Shown here: piece by piece, positions 1-6,092 of the stretch
How the letters are laid out: every line of letters starts with the position of its first letter
How positions within the stretch are numbered: position 1 is the stretch's first letter
Assembly (NCBI GenBank): GCA_024232355.1
Contig: JAAEPW010000833.1
Coordinates: 1 to 13,301, forward strand
DNA length: 13,301 nucleotides
Reading direction: 5' to 3'
Origin: Chloroflexota bacterium
Lineage (GTDB): Bacteria > Chloroflexota > Anaerolineae > B4-G1
Translations under genes and position numbers: made by a program
The notes under the pieces: model-generated
What the model was told of the DNA's origin: nothing
The model's input: only the letters and a program-made list of their open reading frames with translations
The model's database searches: none

Positions 1-1
1 C

Positions 2-700
2 TTGTTGGAAGTCGGCGACCTGATCCGCTACCAGGTCACCATCACCAATGACACGGCTGTTCCAATGACGGGCGTCATCGTTACCGATACATTACCCGTC
101 GGTGTGGCATTCGTCTTCGCCTCGCCCACCGCCGACTCTGGGCCTAACCCCCTCGTCTGGAACATCGGAGGGCTGGCTACCGACGCTACCTGGACCACCG
201 TCATCACCGTCGAGGTGAACGGCACTGCCGATCCCATCGGCGGCAACGTCGCCTCTGTCCGCAGCGACCAACAACCCGATCCCATCCAGACCGATCCCAT
301 CCTACCACCCGATCCCGGCGGTGGCCCCGGCACTGGCGATGTGACCGGTCTGCTCATCAACAAGACCGCCGAGGACCTCGACGACGGCCTGTTGCAAGTC
401 GGCGACCTGATCCGCTACCAGGTCACCATCACCAATGACACGGCTGCTCCAATGACGGGCGTCATCGTCACTGACACACTGCCAAACGGCGTCTCTTTCG
501 TCTCTGCCACACCCATCACATACACTGGACCCAATCCCCTCGTCTGGAGCATCGGAGGGCTGGCTACCGGCGCTACCTGGACCACCGTCATCACCGTCGA
601 GGTGAACGGCACTGCCGATCCCATTGGCGGCAACGTCGCCTCTGTCCGCAGCGACCAACAACCCGATCCCATCCAGACCGATCCCATCCTACCGCCCGAC
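2..700 (+). repeat. Tandem 387-bp coding repeat (DUF11 copies)
   Basis: Bases 2-313 and 389-700 are two copies with a period of 387 bp (129 codons). They are almost identical at both ends. Most differences fall in a central block, about 80-170 in copy 1 and 467-557 in copy 2. At protein level I count 13 differences in about 104 positions, most of them in the segment after TDTLP. The first copy probably continues upstream of the window. A smaller repeat, CCGATCCCATC, recurs within the linker of each copy. Confidence 0.9.
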
Positions 701-1090
701 AACGGCACCACACCCGTACAAGTATCCGTTCAGTTCAGCAGTGCTGCCTACAATGTGAAAGAGACAGAGGGCGCAGCAACGATCACTGTCATTCTCAGTG
801 GAACTGCCACTATGCCAGTCACAGTAACCTATGCCACCAGTGACGAAACGGCAACAGCTGGCAGCGACTATACGGCGGTTGGTGACACACTGCACTTTGA
901 CGTTGGCCAAACCATCCAAACCTTTACTGTACCGGTCTTTGGCGACACGATACTAGAAAACGACGAAACGGTCCTTCTGACCTTGAGCGCTCCCAACCAT
1001 GCCAACCTTGGCATACCTAGCGCGGCAACCTTGACGATTGAGGACAACGCACTCTACTTACCTCTCGTCACAAGTAAATATGGACAATAG
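2..1090 (+). CDS. Secreted repeat protein, C-terminal part: two DUF11 domains, Calx-beta domain, YLPLV tail (5' end outside window)
   Basis: The frame is open from the first bases, so the true start lies before the window and the 362 visible residues are only the C-terminal part. Residues 1-104 and 130-233 are two DUF11-type repeats (motifs VGDLIRYQVTITND, GVIVTDTLP, NPLVW, IGGLAT), a beta-sandwich found in many secreted bacterial proteins. A Pro/Asp-rich linker (PDPIQTDPILPPD) closes each copy. Residues about 241-350 form a Calx-beta domain (VTVTYATSD, GSDYTAVGDTLHF, ILENDETVLLTL). The last 12 residues contain YLPLV and then a short polar end. No transmembrane helix or LPXTG motif is visible in this part. 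The role is most likely extracellular or cell-surface; adhesion or S-layer-like packing is inference. The gene is followed by a hairpin terminator. The same tail occurs on the protein at 12524-13192. Confidence 0.9.
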   Translation: MLEVGDLIRYQVTITNDTAVPMTGVIVTDTLPVGVAFVFASPTADSGPNPLVWNIGGLATDATWTTVITVEVNGTADPIGGNVASVRSDQQPDPIQTDPILPPDPGGGPGTGDVTGLLINKTAEDLDDGLLQVGDLIRYQVTITNDTAAPMTGVIVTDTLPNGVSFVSATPITYTGPNPLVWSIGGLATGATWTTVITVEVNGTADPIGGNVASVRSDQQPDPIQTDPILPPDNGTTPVQVSVQFSSAAYNVKETEGAATITVILSGTATMPVTVTYATSDETATAGSDYTAVGDTLHFDVGQTIQTFTVPVFGDTILENDETVLLTLSAPNHANLGIPSAATLTIEDNALYLPLVTSKYGQ

Positions 1091-1111
1091 ATTGATCCAA
1101 CTTGCAAACAG

Positions 1112-1143
1112 ATGGGGCCATCACAATAACGTGATGGCCCCAT
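1112..1143 (+). terminator. Hairpin terminator after the surface protein gene
   Basis: A perfect 13-bp stem (1112-1124 with 1131-1143) has a 6-nt loop, AATAAC, and begins 21 nt after the stop codon. Only a weak T-rich stretch (GGTCTTTCA) follows, so it may end transcription without a classic U-tract or may protect the 3' end. The loop region shares CAATAACGT with the hairpin at 12375-12410. Confidence 0.75.
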
Positions 1144-1245
1144 GTTGGTCTTTCATCCCCAACAACTCGGTTTACTTTCCAATCGTGCTATCAAAATGCT
1201 GGCGTAACGACTTTCAAAGTCCTAACTGAGCCATATTGTGGCTCG

Positions 1246-1279
1246 TAAATAAACTACCCCGCAGCTTGCTGCGGGGTAG
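1246..1279 (-). terminator. Intrinsic terminator of the minus-strand yhfX operon
   Basis: Read on the minus strand, an 11-bp perfect stem (CTACCCCGCAG, loop CAAG, then its complement; 1254-1279) is followed at once by TTTATTT. This is a classic intrinsic terminator. It lies about 50 nt downstream of the ptsH remnant, so it marks the end of that operon. On the plus strand no T-run follows the stem. Confidence 0.8.
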
Positions 1280-1332
1280 TGGCGGCAGCGGGTAAACCCG
1301 CGCCCACGAAGAGCGCGGCAAGCCGAGAGGAA
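1280..1332. other. GC-rich spacer between ptsH remnant and terminator
   Basis: This short GC-rich stretch contains a 6-bp inverted repeat (GCGGGT AA ACCCGC, 1288-1301). It sits where the second half of the HPr gene should be, but no frame here resembles HPr. It probably marks the far side of the deletion that removed the rest of ptsH. Confidence 0.35.
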
Positions 1333-1436
1333 TCAGACCCGACCCAGATTGAATTTCTGCGCGGCCTGAACGAACAGGGCAACGGGTCGGGCGTGCAGGC
1401 CCCCTTGTCGTGGACGGTCAATGTAATTACCTGCAT
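1333..1436 (-). pseudogene. ptsH: ptsH remnant: N-terminal part of phosphocarrier protein HPr, frameshifted and truncated
   Basis: HPr passes a phosphate from PTS enzyme I to sugar-specific EIIA through a histidine in the GLHARP motif. Starting at ATG 1436 the minus strand reads MQVITLTVHDKG. After a one-base shift in a run of five G (about 1410-1414) it continues GLHARPVALFVQAAQKF and then NLGRV, stopping at TGA 1333-1335. The phosphorylatable His is present. An HPr has about 85-90 residues and only about 34 codons survive, so the Ser-46 region and the last helices are missing. A ribosome-binding site (AGAAGGA) precedes the ATG, which suggests recent decay. The remnant lies 102 nt downstream of yhfX in the same orientation. 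The combination of frameshift and truncation makes a functional product very unlikely. Confidence 0.85.
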
Positions 1437-1454
1437 GATGTCCTTCTATTAAGG

Positions 1455-1472
1455 CGTTGTTCAGAAACAACG
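1455..1472. other. Small hairpin upstream of ptsH remnant
   Basis: A 7-bp inverted repeat (CGTTGTT, loop CAGA, AACAACG) lies about 20 nt upstream of the ptsH start, between yhfX and ptsH. It could be an intercistronic processing or regulatory hairpin. It has no T-run and no recognised identity. Confidence 0.3.
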
Positions 1473-1538
1473 TCGTACTTTGCAAGCATTTTCACATGGG
1501 AAACAAGTTAGAAAGCCAAAGTTATTTTTGAACGATCC

Positions 1539-2735
1539 TCAAGCTGGCCATTCAGTCTTTTGGCCAAGTGTTGTCCAAACCCCTTCAACCGTTGCTTTGC
1601 CCTTGGAAATGCCCGAAACAGGAACCACGAAAGCGCGGGTCACAAACGCCTGCACGCGGAAACCGAATATCACAGTATCGCCTGTGCGGATCGGCTTGCC
1701 GTCGTTTGGATCGAGAATCCCAAAGTAATCGATGGCCGATGGCGGGGGCAAGGTAGCTTTGACGTCATTGTCCAGAGCCGCATCCGGGTCTGCCCCGACC
1801 AAAGCTTGAACGTCGTACGGTGGGAAAACTGGGTCAATGTACATCCCGCCTCCAAAGCAGTACGGATGACCATTGTAGATGTGGGAGACCTCTGACAAGT
1901 AGAGCATCCCGGGTCCTTCCGGCAAATCCTGGACCGCGTGCAGCGGCGTGGAGCCTGTCAAGCCATGACCGGGTTCAATCTGCGTCGTGCCAGCAGAAGC
2001 AAGGGCCGCCATCACCTTGCTGGACGTCGTCCCCGGTGAGTTGATTTCGATATTGTCCCTGCCGGATGCTGCAAGAGCTTTTGCCGCATTTTCGAGAGTC
2101 GTCAGGTTGTGAGTTGGGGTGACTTTGCTCGTGTCAGGATCGAACAATAGAGCAGGGAACGTGGTGATCCCGGCGAATTCGGCGTTTGGCAAGGCGTCGA
2201 GAGTATCCGCTACCGCCACAACGTCCGCAGCCTTGAATCCACCTTCGTGCCCCATGTAGAATGTATCGCCACCGGCATAGATGCGAGCCAAGATCCGCTG
2301 AGTATGGCCCGCTTTGCCACTGGCCTCTGCAGCTTCTTGTGCCTTCTCTTGGCTGAAAACGGTCCAATAGGTGGGTTTCGTCTTGGCAGCGGTTAGAGCC
2401 TCTGCCTGCGGTATTTGTACCAGGTGGCCGATGTGCCCAACCTCAAAGCCCGCCGCGTGAATGACTCGCGCACCGGCCAGATCAACCGCCACGTAGGCGT
2501 CAATTCCGCCCGCAGCAAGCGCGTGGAAAGCGGGTGTGTTGCGACCAAATTGCTTGCTCATCGCATAGATTTTCAGGCCAAGCCGGTTCGCCTCATCCGT
2601 CATGATGCGTGCATTGGCCTGCATCATGTCCAAATCCAAAACATAACTGTTGGCCGGAATCTTGCCGGCTTGATGCAAGTTAACGGCAACCTCAATAAAA
2701 GGTCGGTTGCGTCGTACAAGTGGGTTTAAGAACAT
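1539..2735 (-). CDS. yhfX: YhfX-family PLP-dependent barrel protein (alanine racemase-like)
   Basis: The 398-residue product matches what I know of E. coli YhfX along its length: MFLNPLVRRN start, AGKIPANSYVLDLD, the MSKQFGRNTP segment, GHLVQIP, EPGHGLTGSTPLH, a GGGMY motif and a VTRAFVVPVSGIS-type end. The fold is the PLP-binding TIM barrel plus beta domain of alanine racemase; Lys61 in MSKQFGRN is the probable PLP Schiff-base lysine. The substrate of YhfX is not established, although a racemase or decarboxylase-type reaction on an amino compound is the usual guess. The start at ATG 2735 has a good ribosome-binding site (AGGAG, 6 nt spacing) and lies 27 nt after the stop of the HAD gene, so the two are probably co-transcribed. 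Length and motifs look complete, so the gene appears intact although the genes at both ends of its operon are broken. No signal peptide; cytoplasmic. Confidence 0.88.
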   Translation of the reverse strand: MFLNPLVRRNRPFIEVAVNLHQAGKIPANSYVLDLDMMQANARIMTDEANRLGLKIYAMSKQFGRNTPAFHALAAGGIDAYVAVDLAGARVIHAAGFEVGHIGHLVQIPQAEALTAAKTKPTYWTVFSQEKAQEAAEASGKAGHTQRILARIYAGGDTFYMGHEGGFKAADVVAVADTLDALPNAEFAGITTFPALLFDPDTSKVTPTHNLTTLENAAKALAASGRDNIEINSPGTTSSKVMAALASAGTTQIEPGHGLTGSTPLHAVQDLPEGPGMLYLSEVSHIYNGHPYCFGGGMYIDPVFPPYDVQALVGADPDAALDNDVKATLPPPSAIDYFGILDPNDGKPIRTGDTVIFGFRVQAFVTRAFVVPVSGISKGKATVEGVWTTLGQKTEWPA

Positions 2736-2762
2736 TTTCTTCTCCTATAATTTGATCAATTG

Positions 2763-3566
2763 TCAAACATCCAGCACAAACCGTTTCAATGCTACAGCAA
2801 GGCCGTCTTTATCTACGTGTGGAGCAGTCCAATCAGCAACCGCTTGCACCTCTGGTGTCGCATTGCCCATCGCGATACCCAAGCCAGCCCAACTGAGCAT
2901 CTCAATGTCGTTGTTTCCGTCGCCAACAGCGATTGTTTCCTCACGCGCAACACCCAGGTGATCCGCCATCCAGGATGCAGCATGTGCCTTGGAAACACCC
3001 GGCATGATGACTTCGATCAATCGTGGGCTAGAGGTCACGACACGTGCTTCGTCTAGCACGCACGCTTTGACAGACTTGACGGCCGCAGGTGTGTCCTGCG
3101 GCGACTCGGTGATGATGAGAAGTTTGTGAGGGGGACGCTCTAGTTCCTCAATGGGATCAGTGACTTGGTGTACAATCTCTCCATCGCGGCGAATCACAGC
3201 TTGAGACTTGGCCGGGTTGTATTCAAACATTGTCTCCATATCATCGAGATAAACCCACATCTCTAAACCCTTTTCTTGGACCAGGCCGATCAGTTGATGG
3301 GCAAGAGAGAGAGGTGTCGGTTCCACTTTGAGTATCTCGCACGTCGCTGGGTCGACGATCAGGCCGCCGTTACAACAGATGAGAGGGGCATTGACCGGAA
3401 TCCTGTCAAGAAAGGGGATGAGTGTTTGATAGCCACGGCCCGTGTTGATTGTGATCCAGGCATCCGATGCTATTACGTCCCGCATAGCTTGCTGAACGGC
3501 TGTGGTGATGTTATGTTCGTAGGTGCTTGTCGTTCCATCTAGGTCGCAAAAAATAAGACGATACAG
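2763..3566 (-). CDS. Cof-type HAD-IIB phosphatase, apparent CTG start
   Basis: The product is a HAD-superfamily phosphatase of the Cof (IIB) type, which removes phosphate from sugar phosphates or similar metabolites in the cytoplasm. Motif I is FCDLDGT (nucleophile Asp8 and Asp10), motif II is the Thr in TINTGRGY (about residue 42), motif III is Lys193 in VSKAHAA, and motif IV is GDGNND (about 215-220). The cap domain lies between motifs II and III. The first ATG in the frame (3485) would delete motif I, so it cannot be the real start. The frame is open upstream to a TAG, and the only start-like codon ahead of motif I is CTG at 3564-3566. This CTG has AAGGAG 7 nt upstream and gives 267 residues, the usual family length. 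Either this is a rare CTG start or an ATG has recently mutated. It is 4 nt downstream of the GH4 remnant stop. Confidence 0.85.
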   Translation of the reverse strand: MYRLIFCDLDGTTSTYEHNITTAVQQAMRDVIASDAWITINTGRGYQTLIPFLDRIPVNAPLICCNGGLIVDPATCEILKVEPTPLSLAHQLIGLVQEKGLEMWVYLDDMETMFEYNPAKSQAVIRRDGEIVHQVTDPIEELERPPHKLLIITESPQDTPAAVKSVKACVLDEARVVTSSPRLIEVIMPGVSKAHAASWMADHLGVAREETIAVGDGNNDIEMLSWAGLGIAMGNATPEVQAVADWTAPHVDKDGLAVALKRFVLDV

Positions 3567-3570
3567 TTTC

Positions 3571-4025
3571 TCACTCCTTTGGCCAGATATGTTCTAGGAT
3601 GCCCCGCGCCGCGTCGGCGTTGGGCACGAGTGGACTTAGCAACAGTGCCCGCAGCGCCTTTTTCCGGTCGTGCTCGGCAATCCCCTCGGCATACAGCATC
3701 TCGTACGTGCAATTTGATTGGATCATCACCCGCACATCAGAAGGGACCACCCCACCCTCCAGAGGCTTTGTTCCCCCCGCTCCCACGATACACGCCGTCT
3801 CCACGATGGCGTGCTCAGGCAAGAAGGGAACTGTCTGCCCATTGACTATGTTGATAATGATGTGCTCCTGCGTATCATTGATCAAGGCCATCAGTACGGG
3901 CATGATGATCTTTTCGTACTAACCGGCCCCCGCTTGTCCAGTGCTGCGGGCTTTTCCCCTCCGGTCCATTGATCGTATTCGGCCAGGATAGGGTATTTTC
4001 CCTGCGATTTCAGGCCATTTTGTGC
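3571..4025 (-). pseudogene. Glycoside hydrolase family 4 (6-phospho-glycosidase) C-terminal remnant
   Basis: From 3903 to 3571 the frame encodes 110 residues that fit the C-terminal quarter of GH4 enzymes: MALINDTQEHIIINIVNG, LPEHAIVETACIV, a PL-rich turn, CTYEMLYAEG and ALRALLLSPLVPN. Full GH4 proteins have about 430-460 residues and use NAD and a divalent metal to hydrolyse phosphorylated or plain glycosides. Upstream, the same frame adds YEKIIM but is stopped by TAG at 3919-3921, where the family normally has Trp-Tyr. A one-base shift in a run of five C (3927-3931 on the plus strand) restores another 28 or so residues, ending PAALDKRG, a GH4-like KRG motif. Before about 4025 nothing more is recognisable. 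The NAD-binding N-terminus is absent, so the enzyme is dead. An ATG at 3903 could still yield a fragment. Confidence 0.8.
3574..3579 (-). promoter_or_regulatory. Ribosome-binding site that sets the HAD CTG start
   Basis: AAGGAG on the minus strand lies 7 nt before CTG 3566. It overlaps the last codons of the GH4 remnant, whose TGA is at 3571-3573. No ATG, GTG or TTG lies in the HAD frame between the upstream stop and motif I, so this site points to CTG initiation. Confidence 0.7.
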
Positions 4026-4428
4026 TCAAAAGTGCGTGTGGTCACTATCTTGTCCGACCATCTTCCTCTCTCAACTGAAATGAAACACACCCAAATCATT
4101 TTTGTGGTCTAGCACGCACAGACAACAACCTGAAATCGCTCCTTGGACAAGTGCAGAGACAAACTCCCCCTAGTTCTGGCCCACATCACGCCAAGCAGCG
4201 CTTGCATGAGGAAGGTGCCTGGTTACTCTTTGATCCTGGATAGAACCCATCCAAGCTAGTCTCTCGGCCTGCTTGGCTTACTGTGCGATTTTTTCTCTTT
4301 GGCGATAAATCCTGGACCACCAAGCGCCTGTAAAGAGCTTTTGACAACTGTCGCATCCCCTAACAACACTTAACAGAGGGACTACCTTTGATGGAACATG
4401 TAGCTATTTGAGATAGGATGGCCGCCGT
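4026..4428. other. Gene-free degenerate stretch
   Basis: I find no convincing gene on either strand in about 400 bases. All frames contain stops. One plus-strand frame (about 4112-4363) has few stops, but its translation does not match a family I recognise. No strong hairpin or promoter stands out. It is best explained as the eroded 5' part of the GH4 gene or the scar of a past insertion, lying between the GH4 remnant and the acpS operon end. Confidence 0.5.
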
Positions 4429-4803
4429 TTACTGGGCCACCACAAAAGCGATCGCGTGCTCGCGGGTGTGGGAGAGACTGACTGCCCATTCTGTGAGACC
4501 GAGTTCCTCGGCACGCTCGGCGGCGCGACCGTGAAGGCGAATGAGGGGTTTGCCGCGTCTATCGCCAATGATTTCGGCTTCTTGCCATTTGATACCGTCG
4601 CGGGCCATCATGCGCACACCCACACCCAATGCCTTGGAAACTGCTTCCTTGGCGGCAAAGCGGGCTGCCAGCTCGGGCGGACGGGCCCGACAGTATAGAA
4701 CCTCTGCCTGGGTAAAGATGCGCTCCAGAAAGCGGTCGCCGTGACGTTCCAGAGCCCGTTCGACGCGGGCGATCTCGACCAGATCAATACCGGTAGTCAG
4801 CAT
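4429..4803 (-). CDS. acpS: Holo-[acyl-carrier-protein] synthase (AcpS)
   Basis: AcpS moves the 4'-phosphopantetheine arm from coenzyme A to a serine of apo-ACP, which activates ACP for fatty acid synthesis. The 124-residue product has the family length and motifs. GIDLVEI near the N-terminus carries the Mg-binding Asp7. The segment FTQAEVLYC is followed by ARFAAKEAVSKALG with the second metal ligand Glu53. A central GIKWQEAEI strand and a C-terminal SLSHTREHAIAFV strand complete the fold. Its ATG lies 6 nt after the stop of the upstream M16 gene and has no clear ribosome-binding site, so translation is probably coupled to that gene. It is the last gene of a three-gene minus-strand operon. I see no clear terminator just downstream. 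Confidence 0.95.
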   Translation of the reverse strand: MLTTGIDLVEIARVERALERHGDRFLERIFTQAEVLYCRARPPELAARFAAKEAVSKALGVGVRMMARDGIKWQEAEIIGDRRGKPLIRLHGRAAERAEELGLTEWAVSLSHTREHAIAFVVAQ

Positions 4804-4809
4804 AGATCA

Positions 4810-6075
4810 TCAATCCAGCGATGGGCCAGCGACGGCAAGCGCGTAGGCGTCGGGATCGAGCCAACGCTGCGCAGCCGCTTGCACTTGCTCGGCGGTGATT
4901 TTATTGATCAGACCTGCGTACCGCTGTAAATAGTCCAGGCCCAGGTTGTAGCGCTCCATATTGATGATGGATTGGGCCACTCCCTCGTTGGTTTCTAGGT
5001 GCAGGGGCAAGCTGCCGGTGATAAACGCCTTGTTGTCCTCCAACTCGTCCGCCTCTACCAATTCCTCGCTGATGCGGCGAATCTCGGCCCGGATGCTGGT
5101 GACCGCTTGCTCCGTGTTGTCCGGATTCACGCCTGCCACGACACGCCAGGAGCCAGGGCCGGGTCCACCATCCACGCGGCTGAACGAATAGTAAGCTAGT
5201 CCCTGCTCTTCACGTACTTTTTCTCCCAAGCGTCCCATCAATCCAAAAACGCCCAAGATCGTATTGCACACAGATGCATGCATAAACTCTGGTTCGGTGC
5301 GAGCGGGTCCGGGATAGCCCAGCACAACGTCCGATTGCGTCTTGCCAGGAATAGGAACGGTACGTTCGCGGGTTTCGACGATGCGCGAGACTTGGGGCAG
5401 CGGAGTACGTTTGTAGGTGGGTGCTTCCCAATCACCAAAAGCGTTCTCGACTTGTGCTAACGCATCGGCAGTATCTACCGCGCCGACCAGGACGATGACC
5501 ATTCCCTGCGGACCATAGCCGTCGGTATAGAACTTGGCCAGGTCATCACGGCTGAGCGCGCTGATCGTCTCAGTATAGCCAACAACGCTGCGGGCATAGG
5601 GGTGATTTTCGGGATAGGCCAGTTCGTTAAATGCCAAGCTGGCCATACGTCGGGTGTCGTGCACGCGTTCTTCCAGATTGGTGAGGATCTCGCCACGCAA
5701 TCGGTTGACATGATCAAGGGAAAAAGTGGGATGACAGAGTACATCGGCGAGGATGTCAAGTGCCAGCGGCAGGTCTTCGGCTAGGCTCTTGCTGCCAAAG
5801 CCGGTGGTGTACGTGGCAGCACTGACGCCCGCGCTGGCGCCAACAGATTCCAGTTCCTCGTAGATTTGCTCAAAGGTGCGGTTTTCCGTGCCACGCATCA
5901 TAGCACTGGCGGTAAAGGCAGATAGCCCGGCCTGATCCGCACGTTCGTCATAGGCTCCTACGAGCAGATAACCGCTCATAACTACAGCGGGGCTGTTGTG
6001 ATTTTCACGCACCAGAACGATGACGCCATTGGATAGCTCGTGACGTGAGATATTATCGAGTCCAGGAATAGACAT
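4810..6075 (-). CDS. M16B peptidase-like subunit, zinc site lost, Arg/Tyr pair kept
   Basis: This is an M16 family (insulinase/MPP-like) protein of about 421 residues with two tandem half-domains. Where active members have HxxEH it reads LSAFTASAMMRGT, so the two His and the Glu are replaced (A53, A56, S57, counted from this start) and it cannot bind catalytic zinc. The C-terminal half keeps a classic MGRLGEKVREEQGLAYYSFSR segment, which holds the Arg/Tyr pair that contacts substrate. By analogy with two-subunit bacterial M16B proteases, it is the partner of the upstream active subunit. I chose ATG 6075 (MSIPGLDN) because GGAG lies 8 nt before it. An ATG at 6096 would overlap the upstream stop as ATGA, and the frame stays open to 6132. 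No signal peptide; cytoplasmic. Confidence 0.88.
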   Translation of the reverse strand: MSIPGLDNISRHELSNGVIVLVRENHNSPAVVMSGYLLVGAYDERADQAGLSAFTASAMMRGTENRTFEQIYEELESVGASAGVSAATYTTGFGSKSLAEDLPLALDILADVLCHPTFSLDHVNRLRGEILTNLEERVHDTRRMASLAFNELAYPENHPYARSVVGYTETISALSRDDLAKFYTDGYGPQGMVIVLVGAVDTADALAQVENAFGDWEAPTYKRTPLPQVSRIVETRERTVPIPGKTQSDVVLGYPGPARTEPEFMHASVCNTILGVFGLMGRLGEKVREEQGLAYYSFSRVDGGPGPGSWRVVAGVNPDNTEQAVTSIRAEIRRISEELVEADELEDNKAFITGSLPLHLETNEGVAQSIINMERYNLGLDYLQRYAGLINKITAEQVQAAAQRWLDPDAYALAVAGPSLD

Positions 6076-6092
6076 TTGCATTACTCCGTTAT

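Noticed and set aside
2..700. CRISPR-like repeat array
   Set aside because: The repeat is a 387-bp coding tandem unit, not short repeats with unique spacers.
28..711. Minus-strand frames across the DUF11 repeats
   Set aside because: They are repeated only because the coding strand is repeated; their Arg/Gly/Val-rich translation has no recognisable domain.
4112..4363. Possible transposase remnant on the plus strand
   Set aside because: One frame has few stops and phrases that loosely recall transposases, but no motif, terminal inverted repeat or target duplication supports it.
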